A DNA stretch of 32,863 nucleotides from Schoenoplectus triqueter (lineage: Eukaryota > Streptophyta > Magnoliopsida > Poales > Cyperaceae). The stretch is taken from NCBI GenBank assembly GCA_964058805.1, contig CAXKVV010001450.1, positions 1-32,863 on the forward strand. The letters run 5' to 3'. This document shows positions 11,401 to 20,685 of this stretch, in pieces. A program made the position numbers and the translations under genes. The stretch's first letter is position 1. Every line of letters begins with the position of its first letter. The notes under the pieces are model-generated. The model worked only from the letters and a program-made list of their open reading frames with translations. It did not search any database and was not told where the DNA came from.

Positions 11401-14163
11401 AGGAAACATATTGTTTATCATTATCAATCGCCGTCCCTCTTATGCTTTCAGATTGGGTTTCATTTCTAGCCTACCTCAATTTATTTGGGATTAAAGACTT
11501 TGTTGTTGTTGTATCAATCGCTGTCCCTGTGACACATGTAGCTTTCTATTGGCAGATACAGCAATCCAATCTTTGCATTCTTTGCATTTCATGTTTTTAT
11601 AATTGTTATATATTTTTCATTTGGTTTGAGTCATTTTTGGATTGCTTTCAAAAAAACGTATGAAGAGAATTGGAAAAAAATAAAATAAAAGGCATAACTT
11701 GAAATGTACACTGGTGATTGCATGTTTCTAATACAGATGAAAAGATGTTAACATATAAAGAATTACTGAAAAAGAAAATCTTCAGGTACGTTCACTTTCA
11801 CCAAAAAGAGTTGAGACAGTTCGTGGGTACTGGTCCACATAAAGTACATCTTACCAGTCACTCCGAGAATAGTTATTCATAGAACTCCTTGTTGTCACAA
11901 ATCAACATGTATACTTGATTTGTATAGTTATTCATAGGTTTGGTAGCTTTGAGTAGAAAGGTGCACCTGGATGCATGAAATAACCTCCAGTTAGTTGACA
12001 ACCGCACTCTAGAAGATGACCGGCCAATGCCCCTTTTGCCAGCAATTCAAATTCATCTTGGAGCCAACCAAATTCATAAATCTAACATAACAAAAAAGTG
12101 AAGAGAAAAACAATGGAAAAGAAAAATCTCAGGCAGGCAAAAAGTTAATATTAAGTAGCTGGCTTTACACCATACAACAGTAGACAGTACAGCAAGGGAA
12201 GAACTTTAGTTGTACTTAATTACACAGTTACTTTGAAGAGTAATTTACACAGCTACTTCGAGGAGTAATTTTCAGGAGACACAAAAACATAATATCAACC
12301 AAGGACAGCAGTCTCAATACCATATTGGAATTGACATACAATCTGGTAGACTTCAACTGATTCCTATAAGGGCAATAGTAGCACAGCACAGTAGCGGCAC
12401 AACTGGATATAGGAATCTCATACCAGTACTGCACAGGCAAGACCTTCAGAATGTGCCATTCTAATAATAGTGTTGTCACAATTGGTACAGTGCACGTACC
12501 ATAGGTGCCAAGAAGAGGGATGCATCTGCCACACGTGATGTTATCACAACATGAGGATTGTATTTCTCTAAGCAGTGAACAATTGGAGCTGCTCCGAGAT
12601 ATGTGCTGGCCCCATTTAATCCATGCTCTTGACTATCTTCTGCAAACATGCCATGATATGAAGAGTGCTTTATAAAAATAGAAAATGGGTAAAAGATCAA
12701 GGATAGAGAAAAGAAATTGACCTGTTTTAGGAGGAATTTCATAAGCAACTGAAACTGTAACTTTTAGCCCTAAATCAGTTGCAATGCGCAATACTGCTTT
12801 CTGAGCACCCAATGTATCCACTGCCAAATAAATTTACTAAAAGCTATTAACTAACTAAAAGAAAGAAAAAATAGAAGGATGCAGTTTTTCCGGGGGAAGA
12901 GAGAGAGTGAGAGTACCGGCACCCATATTGGTAATAATATGAACTCCTCTTTGCACAACCAATGGTAAAAGCAATGACATCCATTCTTGTACTATAAGAA
13001 AAACAGAAATAAAAGCTGAAAAATTGACTTCAAAAAAATCTTTCTACAGCTGCAAAAGGATGGCAAATGGCCTGTTATCTTAAGTGGCAACACGCTTGGT
13101 AATATGGAACTTGTGGACCTCCTTCCTTCAATTAAAAAGATCTATAATAGGGTAACTGAATGGTGATCTGCTAAAATATGTTTGGGCATTGAGTATGCAG
13201 CAATTAGTGCTAAAATATAGAAAAATATTTTGTCAGACAACACAAAACTCCACAATAATTATTACACTGCACACCCTTGGAACTTAGGAATAAGCAAATT
13301 CAGAGCAAGAATACTCCTTTTGTAATGCAAAAGTAAACTACAACAACAGTAAAAACATTTTTAGTCATTCGCACAAAATCAGATAGAGCCAGATGTGATC
13401 AATAGATTTTATTTTACACACAAGATGTTTCTAAAATTGTATGAGAGGCGAATTTGAGACAGGTCTGGACCTAATAATTCTTGCAAAAGGTTGTATTGCT
13501 ATATGTTTTCAAAATAAAAGGGTGGTATTGCTACAGTTCCTAAAATTATTATTGCAGTAGAGACAGAGAAAGAGATACAATTGGAAGCCACAGACAATTC
13601 AAAACATAAAATAAATAAATAACAGAAAGAGAGGGAGGGAGGGAGAGGCAGCGAGAGAGAGAGAGAGAGAGATAGAGAGAGACTTCTTGAGTCATATCCT
13701 TCTCCACCTAACATCATCTTTTTGTATCCATCAGCCAGTGTTCTCTCGGCTAAACACTCCAATACAAGGTAGTCCAATTCTGATACACTTTCCAGCAGTT
13801 TAACAGCTGCTCTTGGCCGGTCTCCATGAAATCCAGCCCCGCACGCAATACGTACAGTCTCTTTAATACGTCTAGGATTATGCTTCTATTTTACAATAAA
13901 CTTGATATATTACATTTTATGCCAAAAGGAAACGACTGATAATTTCAATAACCATAACCAAACAATAATAACTTTTCTCTCTGGCTCATGTTTCTTGGGA
14001 ATTCAATTCACTTGTTCATACTGGCATGAATATAATTGGTAAAATCCCGTACCAGTACAGCTAAAATGGCACTGTACTAATTTTTTTTACTATTTAGTTG
14101 ATATAAATATACCAGTTTCATCACACAATTATGAACTTCATCTTTGTCCATGGCTTCCTTCAT
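8464..14163 (-). CDS. AtuA/DUF1446 family protein, 12 exons, 626 aa
   Basis: Minus-strand exons: 14163-14113, 13885-13684, 12991-12917, 12820-12722, 12639-12500, 12081-11967, 11278-11088, 10737-10621, 10349-10269, 9522-9281, 9168-9129, 8991-8464. They total 1881 nt and stay in frame throughout. The start is the first ATG after an in-frame TAG. The N-terminal DUF1446 domain (AtuA family) begins near residue 28 with VRIACGAGFHGDRP and includes LDYLVLECLAERTLADG, GVHIITNMGAVDTLGAQKA, VITSRVADASLFLAPM and CQLTGGYFMHPG. A second, ferredoxin-fold-like AtuA C-terminal domain lies at about residues 506-620 (IPLYEVAHGRAGDKGND). Bacterial AtuA belongs to an acyclic-terpene utilisation cluster, but its reaction is not established, and the plant role is unknown. 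Length suits the plant family from memory. No signal peptide or membrane segment is obvious. The exon-2 donor is unusual: it is GTCTCT running into a CT microsatellite. Confidence 0.9.
11439..11511 (+). mobile_element. 5'-truncated SINE/LINE-like retroposon, (TTG)n end, with TSD
   Basis: A 73-bp copy in AtuA intron 6 with the conserved stretch TTTCATTTCTAGCCTACC, a hairpin-capable CTCAATTTATTTGGG, and a (TTG)n 3' end. It is flanked by a 17-bp direct repeat, TATCAATCGCCGTCCCT at 11422-11438 and TATCAATCGCTGTCCCT at 11512-11528, with one mismatch. Truncated 5' end, simple-repeat 3' end and a long duplication are hallmarks of LINE-mediated retroposition. The 3' part recalls plant RTE-LINE/Au-SINE ends, from memory. 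It lies antisense to the host gene. Confidence 0.85.
13653..13682. repeat. (GA)n microsatellite at the 5' splice site of AtuA exon 2
   Basis: An interrupted GA run (CT on the coding strand) reaches the donor: the intron starts at 13683 and its first bases, GTCTCTCT, are effectively the end of the repeat. A further purine-rich tract lies at about 13626-13650. Confidence 0.9.
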
Positions 14164-14487
14164 CTAGCACTCAATATTCTGCAATCAGATGCCGTGAATT
14201 ACCATTTACACATACAGATATCACTATACTATATACATAAGCTAACAAACCTTGGTACTAGCTTTACACATACAATAAATTGAATCGATCAAAAGGGAAT
14301 ACGGGAAATACAGAATATTTGACGAAATGCCAGTTAGAACCTTTGATTTCTATGGGAATTTATCAATCGGACGAGAGTGCGTCGATGGAAACAATTTTCG
14401 CTGGGATTTATCGATGATATAAACTGAGTAAGATCAGGCGAGGGAGCGACTGATGAGCAAGGAACTCGCTTCGTACTTCTCGGAATA
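14164..14487 (-). other. 5' flank / probable 5' UTR and promoter of the AtuA gene
   Basis: Between the AtuA start codon and the Helitron. Composition is mixed and no reading frame extends the protein upstream: an in-frame TAG precedes the ATG. A non-coding 5' exon may lie here, but I cannot place its splice sites. Confidence 0.4.
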
Positions 14488-14862
14488 TCTATACTATTAT
14501 ATCTAAGAGAATTATTGTTGGTTGATTACGTGATTGCGTCTCTTTCTCTCCATTTTTTTCCCTCATATACAATTATTTCCATAATTTTTATTTTTTTATT
14601 TAACAACCTTGTACATATTTGATAAGAAATTAATGATGATAATATATATTAAAATAATTTACTTTTTTTGCCATAAAAATCATGAATCATTAACTTATAT
14701 TGTGCAAAAATCTCATCCAAGATTAAATATAGTATTTATTATATATTTTCTCTAATTTGGTGAATTTATAATTTAATACTAGATAAATGTGAATTTTTTT
14801 ATCTTATAATATTTTAATATTTAAATAAAAAATTCTGCTGCAACGCGCGGGTATATAGCTAA
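14488..14862 (+). mobile_element. Short non-autonomous Helitron
   Basis: The left end TCTATACTATTATATCTAAG follows an A and matches the usual plant Helitron start (TC inserted after A). The right end carries the GC-rich GCAACGCGCGGGTATATAGC and terminates in CTAA followed by T, matching the CTRR|T rule and insertion between A and T. The body is 375 bp, AT-rich and lacks Rep/helicase coding, so it would depend on an autonomous partner. The terminal hairpin is imperfect, suggesting an old copy. No target duplication is expected. It directly abuts the Mutator-like remnant and lies about 325 bp upstream of the AtuA start. Confidence 0.65.
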
Positions 14863-14896
14863 TTTTCTTAAAGGCGACCGCCACCCTAATAATATC

Positions 14897-15098
14897 GGAA
14901 CCATATCACCTGCGGAGGCTCCGCAGGCGGTTCTCGATTCGATCATTTTATGAACGGTTATGATTTAATATTTATTATAAATAATTTTGTGCATCAAAAT
15001 TCGTGTTTAGACTTCTACATAGCCGTTGCGATTTCCTTGAGCCGTTGTGATTTCCCTGCAGTGATCTCCGCACAGAAAATATCCGCAGAGATTGTTTG
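14897..15098. mobile_element. 202-bp insertion inside the MULE left end, 12-bp TSD
   Basis: The block is bracketed by CCTAATAATATC at 14885-14896 and 15099-15110. Removing it and one duplicate restores the left terminus to match the right terminus. It carries a 19-bp palindrome at 14909-14927 (9-bp arms CCTGCGGAG / CTCCGCAGG around one G) and a 19-bp direct repeat AGCCGTTGYGATTTCCYTG at 15021-15039 and 15040-15058. No coding capacity is seen. Class unknown. Confidence 0.55.
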
Positions 15099-15235
15099 CC
15101 TAATAATATCATAAAGGCCCGGCCGCGGTGAGTTATTTTCATATAGGACCGTATCAAGGACGTAATTCGGACCTACATTCTCTAAAACTTTAATTTTTTT
15201 ATTCATTATCTGAAATTTAAAAAAAAATCTGAAGA

Positions 15236-15254
15236 GTGCAATTCGAAGTTGCGC
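15236..15254. repeat. Palindromic motif, MULE copy 1
   Basis: GTGCAATTCGAAGTTGCGC, an imperfect inverted repeat followed by CCTTTAAA. It resembles the GTGAGTTCAACTCAC motifs further right, including the CCTTT flank. Confidence 0.5.
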
Positions 15255-15485
15255 CCTTTAAATTATAAATCCTGTAACTCTCTTCTCTCTCATCCAATTT
15301 ATCCTTCTTTCATCTCCTTCGAAAATCTCTCTCTCAAAACCCCCAAAACACCAACAAAACTCTCAAAAATACTTCCAAAATTCTCTCTTATCAATCCCTT
15401 TTCTCTCCTATTAATCCTCCTTCTCCCCTTCCTCCAATTTCTTTGTTGATCTCTCACAAATAACCCCTTCCTCTCCTACTTCTCT

Positions 15486-15535
15486 CCTCTATCATCTCCA
15501 TTTGTGGTACCCTCTATCATCTCCATATGTGGTAC
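15486..15535 (+). repeat. 25-bp tandem duplication
   Basis: Two adjacent copies at 15486-15510 and 15511-15535 (CCTCTATCATCTCCAT, T or A, then TGTGGTAC) differing by one base. Confidence 0.9.
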
Positions 15536-15748
15536 ACATCATTGGAGGTTGATTTTGAAGCTATCAAAAGTTAGTTATCTATATTTTTAGTGTAAATAGG
15601 GTAATAATATTAATTAAAGAGATTATGGACTATAGAGTTTATGACATAAAGACTTGGCCAGAGTTCTTTTACTTTGGATACAGAGACTTGACCACAGAAT
15701 CATGGACTCACACTTATACCAAATCTGTCCATGTACATGGTGGAAAAA

Positions 15749-15880
15749 GGTCCACGTCAACGTATTAGAATTCAGAATGAAATGGATGAGTTGAACCAAC
15801 CAAAACACACCTATACATGTAAAAAATGCAGGAAATAAGGCCATAGTAGGAGGACTTGCACGTCTAGTAAAAACAACTAG
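15749..15880 (+). pseudogene. MULE transposase C-terminal zinc-knuckle remnant
   Basis: The frame GPRQRIRIQNEMDEL is followed by a CX2CX4HX4C zinc knuckle with spacing C-KK-C-RK(stop)G-H-SRRT-C, then a stop. The basic GPRxxRIR stretch before a CCHC knuckle and a GHxRRTC end are typical of Mutator-family transposase C-termini. An in-frame TAA at 15836-15838 sits inside the knuckle, and the upstream frame is interrupted, so the copy is dead. It supports classing the surrounding inverted-ended element as a MULE. Confidence 0.7.
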
Positions 15881-16258
15881 GTATTTCATTCAAATTATTA
15901 TTTACTTTGTAGTTAGTTAATTATTAATTATGAAAATTAATGACTTTATTCTTATTTTTTGTAGATAATGGAAGGTAATATTTCAATGAGGTGCTATTAT
16001 ATTGAATCTCATATTTTAAATAATTTAAAATCTTTCATGTAATATTTTAGATAATTTGAAATAGTTGATGTAGTGTTTTAGTTAATTTTAGAACTTTGAA
16101 TTATTTTAGAGTTGTCAGTAAACTTTAATGTATTAAATTATTGGAGAGCTTTGATGTGGTATTTTAGTTAATTATTGAACTTTGTTCAAATTATTTATTT
16201 TTTGGATAATATTATTTAAGTATATACAAGTAGTTATATTTATTTAGCTGAAAACATC

Positions 16259-16405
16259 AAAGGGCGTGAGCTGAGATTGTGCACTTTGGATGTTTTCTCT
16301 CTGCTTCTTTGCGTCTGACTTAGCTAAAACACCAAAGAATGTGAGTCGGGCTTGCGTCCTTCAGTGTTAGTGCATCTGGAGGGTGCAAACCCAGCTCACG
16401 CCTTT
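16259..16405. repeat. Three degenerate palindromic motifs near the MULE right end
   Basis: Three related blocks: AAAGGGCGTGAGCTGAGATT at 16259, AAAGAATGTGAGTCGGGCTT at about 16334 ending in GCGTCCTT, and AGGGTGCAAACCCAGCTCAC at about 16380 ending in GCCTTT. Each keeps an AAAG...GTGAG left half or a CTCACGCCTTT right half of the motif seen perfectly at 16963 and 17550. Confidence 0.5.
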
Positions 16406-16585
16406 CATTCAGTTTTTATTTCTGCTCCAACAGTCTACCACACGGGCAAGGATGACAAGGGTTGGGAAGGAAAATTGGGGTTCTAGAGGGTCGGGTTGCA
16501 CCCTTCGTATGGCCCTCTATGAAAATAACTTTAGGGTGTGGTCCTTTATGATATTATTAGGGTGGCGGTAGCCCTTTAAGAAAAA

Positions 16586-16772
16586 AATTCTACTTCTCTT
16601 GTTGTTGTCGGGGCTCCTCTTCTCTCTTTCGAACGAAACTGGAAAATTCCGTTTATTTTACAGAGAATTATGATATCGTCCGATGGAATGGAACGGAAAC
16701 TTTCGTTTATCTATGAACCGAAGTCAAATTTCACAATTTTTATGTTGTTTGATATTGAAATTTTTGCTTAAA
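16586..16772. other. Spacer between the MULE remnant and the large inverted repeat
   Basis: No gene or clear element. A weak internal symmetry is seen around GGAAAATTCCGTTTA and GGAAACTTTCGTTTA. Confidence 0.4.
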
Positions 16773-16842
16773 CACTTGTTATTAAACAAATCATACATTA
16801 ATAATCTAAGGGTCAAATTATTTATACATATATTCTAACTAC

Positions 16843-16985
16843 AAGTGTGAGTTCAACTTACGCCTTTTAAATTTAATTTTTCTGTCGGATAACTGAGTGC
16901 ACTGTACTTAAATTAAAGGGTGTGAATTCAACACACGTCATTTAATTTAAATTTGAAGGGGTGTGAGTTCAACTCACATCCTTTA
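16843..16985. repeat. Palindromic motifs of the left arm (3 copies)
   Basis: Copies at 16843-16871 (AAGTGTGAGTTCAACTTACG), 16915-16944 (AAAGGGTGTGAATTCAACAC) and 16956-16985. The last holds the perfect 15-bp palindrome GTGAGTTCAACTCAC at 16963-16977. Each is followed by a C/T-rich CCTTT-like flank, mirror to the leading AAAGG. Confidence 0.75.
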
Positions 16986-17001
16986 TATATATATATATAT
17001 T
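16984..17001. repeat. (TA)n microsatellite
   Basis: Simple TA run directly after the third palindromic motif in the left arm. The right arm has a more decayed TATATATAATTT in the corresponding place. Confidence 0.85.
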
Positions 17002-17467
17002 TTTATGAGTTTTTTGGATTATATTTAAACGTTTAAATTGGAGTTTCCTATCAAAAACTATGTATATCTAAAGTTTAAATTATTCGTTAGTAATGTTTAT
17101 CGAATTTGACAATTCATTTTATTTTCTGTCATTTTTATTTAAAAAGTATTAAATATTGGTTCATTTAATATTTAAATTATTTTTAATTTTTTAATCTTTA
17201 AAATATGATATAAATGTACTAAGTCAATAAATTTAATAATTATTTTTTTTAAATAAATTTAATATTTTTCTACATGAATGAGTCTACATCGAATTTTTTC
17301 AAATCATATATGTAAAAATAAAATATAAGCAAAAATTAATAATAAATAATTCAAACTTTAAATGGATATAAGTTTTTATAGGAAACTCTGATTTGAATAT
17401 TTAAATACAATCTGAAAAACTCATAAAAATATTTACATGTATAATATAAAATTATATATAATTCAGT

Positions 17468-17572
17468 TAAAGGTATGAGTTGAACTCACATTCTTTAATC
17501 TCAGTATGACACGGTCAGTTATCAGACAAAAAACTTAGGATTTAAAGGGCGTGAGTTGAACTCACGCGCTTT
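17468..17572. repeat. Palindromic motifs of the right arm (2 copies)
   Basis: 17468-17497 contains TGAGTTGAACTCA (17475-17487). 17543-17572 contains CGTGAGTTGAACTCACG (17550-17566), a perfect 17-bp palindrome around one G, within a longer imperfect AAAGGGCG...CGCGCTTT symmetry. Confidence 0.8.
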
Positions 17573-17649
17573 AGTTAGACTATTTGTGTAAATAATTTAG
17601 CTCTTAGGTTATTAGTATAGATTTATTAAATAATAAAGTTATTTATGTT

Positions 17650-18660
17650 AGTAATATGTCATATACTCAATCACTTGATGACTTATTTAGTTCGTTAATG
17701 AATGATCATATCATTTTTGTTCCTTGAGTCGATATATTTTTATAGATCCAACTCGTCGCTTTCCTTACTAAAAAGAAATTTAAATCTCGCGCATTCCTTT
17801 CTTTTTAATATCTTAGGCCGTAGGTCATTATAAGATCAATATGTGAGGTAGATATTGATCAAGTTTTACATGTCACTCGATAAGGAGTTATCGATCTAAT
17901 CACACAAGTGGATACAAAAAGTTGTACAGCACTAGACATATTCAAAATAAAATATCACATGAATTGTATGATGTATCATTGATATTTCATTGTGTCTTGA
18001 ATTCTAAGATTTAGATGACTATTATTTCTACATGAGATATGTATATTGTTAGTACAGTTTAACACTTGCTTTAATTGTGAGTTATTTATATAGTTGTTGC
18101 AGTGCATATGACTTTATGCGGATGAACAATACACAACAAGATATCATTACTCCCTATATGTGATATATGTGATGATATCTCTGGACCCATTGATGGAGAT
18201 GAATTATTTGCGCGCAATATGATCAACTATTAATCATATCATAATTAATCTTTGAGAAATTAAGAAAGAATAATTGACAAAGAATTACACCTTCTGATTT
18301 TATAGTTATTCATATATCACGTAGCAAAGAATTGATATAAAATATATTCTTATGTTTAGGGATCAATCCAAAATTAGATTATTTGATGATCCATGACTGT
18401 CTAAAGATGTAAGACATTGGATGTCCTAAAATCCAAGCTATTTAAATAGATGTTCTCTTACTCTAAGTGTTTTTCTCTCTTTTCCTTCATTTTGGACGAA
18501 AATTAAAAGTATTATTCCTCTCTTTCTTCCCTCTCATGTGATTAGAACAAATTCTCTTCAAAAAAATTATTTTTTTACAAAAAAGTTAAACTAAGATTGA
18601 AACTTTGCTAATACTTAACCTTTTAGCCAATATTGATTAATATATCTTTAGTGTTTGATG
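17650..18660. other. Intergenic DNA, no gene recognised
   Basis: Moderately AT-rich, with stops in all frames and no exon-like stretch that I can support. Texture (for example 17880-18230) is less simple than the 5400-8130 spacer and could be decayed retrotransposon sequence, but I see no diagnostic motif. Confidence 0.5.
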
Positions 18661-18679
18661 GATACCTTAGAGGTTTGAA

Positions 18680-18889
18680 GGTGGGGGAGGTTCAAAGCCA
18701 TTTGAATCAAAAATTGGGTTCAAAGCTTTTGAGAACCGTTGATTTTACATCGAAATTCATAATAAATATTGAAAGTATGAATTTTGAATTTAGATTTTAA
18801 TAAAAATATGAATCTCGATGCAAAATCAATAGCTCTCAAAAGGTTTACATTCAATTTTTAATTCAAAGAATTTTGAACCTCCCCACCTC
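18680..18889. mobile_element. Hairpin MITE, about 210 bp, TIRs about 85 bp
   Basis: The left end GGTGGGGGAGGTTCAAA...TTTGAATCAAAAATTG...CTTTTGAGA...TTGATTTTACATCGAAATTCAT is mirrored by the right end, whose reverse complement reads GGTGGGGAGGTTCAAA...TTTGAATTAAAAATTG...CTTTTGAGA...TTGATTTTGCATCGAGATTCAT. Flanks are similar: GAGGTTTGA at 18671-18679 region and AAAGGTTTA at 18892-18900, a possible 9-bp duplication with mismatches that would suit a Mutator-type MITE. Confidence 0.75.
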
Positions 18890-18899
18890 CTAAAGGTTT

Positions 18900-20640
18900 A
18901 ACATGTGTGAAAATTTATCACCACTATGACACTATCATTGGAGAAACAAAATAAGCAAGAGGGAGTAGATCGAACCATCTCAATTTAAGTTGATTTAGAG
19001 ATCAATTTTAAGATTCAACATCTTTCTTATTAATTAGATGCTTTAACAAACTAATTTGGAAGCATTCTTAACACTAAATTTACTGATTGAGATTTATAAT
19101 ATTTAAAAATAACTTTTATTTAGCAATAATTATTTCCCAACGGTTTAAGTAAAATTTCCATTTAATATTATGATATCAATCGGACGGGAGCAGGTTGGGA
19201 CGTTGGGGTGCAACCATGAGTGTACGGTGTGCCAATTGATTTAATTATTGCTTAGTTAAACTAATGACGAGAAGAGTGAGTTTACAAAATTATGTTCTGA
19301 TGAAGCTAGTAAAATTTTCAAATTGGCATCGTCTGATTATTCTTTCTTTTTTCTTTTCTTGTGAGTTGATTGAACTAATTATTCATTTTTTCTTCTAATA
19401 TACAAATATTGGATGAAGTTGGATTTGAAATTCCACAAGCTAATCATATATAAAAGTTTGATCATAATTTCTCAATCACGATGAGCATGTAATTTTTGTT
19501 GTTGGACAGCAAAGATGAGTTTAAAATTCCGATTATGAAAAATATTTAAATTATTAATCTGATAAATCATGAACTTGTTTTATAAATTCTCTATAGTCGA
19601 TCTATTGATCTTGATTTGCAATTATAGACAAACTTTCACCATTAACTATCATTATATTTTACGCAGTTCAATGAAATGCATAAATTTGTCATTAGTCATT
19701 ACTAATTGGAAAACTTTACTGTTCAGTTAGATATATTTGATCAACTTTTTTATGCTATGCTTATAATTTTCTTATTTTCCAACTTTTTTCTTATTATTTG
19801 CTAGCTATTTTATCATTTATCATCATCATTATTATTGTAATTATTAAATAATTAATAATTACAATAATGGTACACTCACGAACGTTGAGGCTTGTTCACT
19901 TGTTTGGCTGCTTTGGAAAACCAAATATGACTAGACGAAGAACACCGAGAGTTAATTTCATTTCAACAGAAATACAGAAATGAATTAAACACAGGTATTG
20001 AATTAGTTTATAAAGAGAGCAGCAGATAATAAAACGAATTCAATGAGGAGGATCGCAAAAAGAAATTGTAATTAATTTATATGGTAATTTATCAGATTTG
20101 ACGGTCATAGTTTCAGTTTTCTTTACACCTAGAAAATAGCAAATATCTAAGTGAGTTTGATGATTTTTTTGGACAGAATGAGATGAAAATTAATTAAAAA
20201 CACAAATCTCTATCTTTACTCCATATTAAATAAGTGTTTTAATTTTATAACGGTTCTGATTTTTTATTTAATTTCTAGAGCTAATATCAATCACGAATTG
20301 AGTTATTTGTCAAACATTGTTACTATCTCTATGATCATTTGTGCTGAAATTATAATTTTCTTTCAATTTTGATTGTTACGCGAATATTACATAATTTTGA
20401 AGTACAAATTGCTCTACTTTATTTTTTTCTTAAATTGATGATTTTTTTAATTCTGAATTTCAACTTTCCTATCAATTCTGCATTTATTTTACATTAATTA
20501 TATTCATAATTGAAATTTACATTAATTATTAAATTAATTTTTTTATTTTCTTTTTTTTACATAAAAATATAAATTTTTATATTTTTAAACAATATCATCG
20601 TAGCAACACATGAACAAGATACTAATAAATTAACTAATCA
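18900..20640. other. AT-rich intergenic DNA upstream of the LUC7-like gene
   Basis: No gene recognised. There is a small AT inverted repeat at about 19836-19868 (ATTATTGTAATTATTAA against TTAATAATTACAATAAT). Confidence 0.6.
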
Positions 20641-20679
20641 AGCAATAATTTGTAAATTTCAACGTGGTCGAAAAAGATT

Positions 20680-20685
20680 TGGGCC
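20680..20685 (+). promoter_or_regulatory. Site II-like element TGGGCC
   Basis: TGGGCC about 210 bp upstream of the LUC7-like start codon. Together with the telo-box downstream this is a classic combination in plant promoters of growth-related and RNA/translation genes (TCP-type factors bind site II). Role inferred. Confidence 0.45.

Larger units (their letters stand above)
14863..16585. mobile_element. Degraded Mutator-like element (MULE)
   Basis: The ends are inverted copies: 14863-14896 reads TTTTCTTAAAGG...CCGCCACCCTAATAATATC, and the reverse complement of 16585-16548 reads almost the same. The match continues inward: 16519-16553 (CTATGAAAATAACT to CCTTTATGATATTATTAGG) is the inverse of 15099-15147, once a 202-bp insertion in the left end is set aside. 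Inside is a fragment of a MULE-type zinc knuckle on the plus strand. There is no intact transposase, and I find no convincing 9-bp target duplication, perhaps because the Helitron abuts the left end. The interior also holds a CT/CCT-rich tract at 15275-15480 and an AT-rich tract at 15890-16260 with no gene. Confidence 0.6.
16773..17641. repeat. Large inverted repeat (foldback-like), about 870 bp
   Basis: The left arm from about 16773 to 17090 matches the reverse complement of 17641 down to about 17350. Landmarks in order: CTAAGGGTCAAATTATTTAT against CTAAGAGCTAAATTATTTAC; a palindromic motif; TCTGTCGGATAACTGA against TTGTCTGATAACTGA; another motif; TTTTTATGAGTTTTTTGGAT against ATTTTTATGAGTTTTTCAGA; GGAGTTTCCTATCAAAAACT against AGAGTTTCCTATAAAAACTT. 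The loop (about 17100-17340) is AT-rich without symmetry or coding. The left arm has one extra motif unit (about 43 bp). Mismatches are spread along both arms, so it is old. No trustworthy target duplication: the TTTATGTT at 16739 and 17642 may be chance. Confidence 0.75.

Noticed and set aside
14909..14927. GC-rich 19-bp palindrome considered as a transcription terminator
   Set aside because: No T-run follows and no gene ends here; it belongs to the 202-bp insertion.
14866..16581. TTAA at both MULE ends considered as a piggyBac duplication
   Set aside because: TTAA lies inside the matched inverted end, and the internal knuckle points to Mutator; four A/T bases are weak evidence.
16843..17572. 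Palindromic repeats considered as a CRISPR array
   Set aside because: Eukaryotic nuclear context, irregular spacing, diverged units and no unique equal-length spacers.
16739..17649. TTTATGTT on both sides of the large inverted repeat considered as an 8-bp TSD
   Set aside because: The adjoining ends do not match as inverted repeats, and such an octamer is common by chance in this AT-rich DNA.
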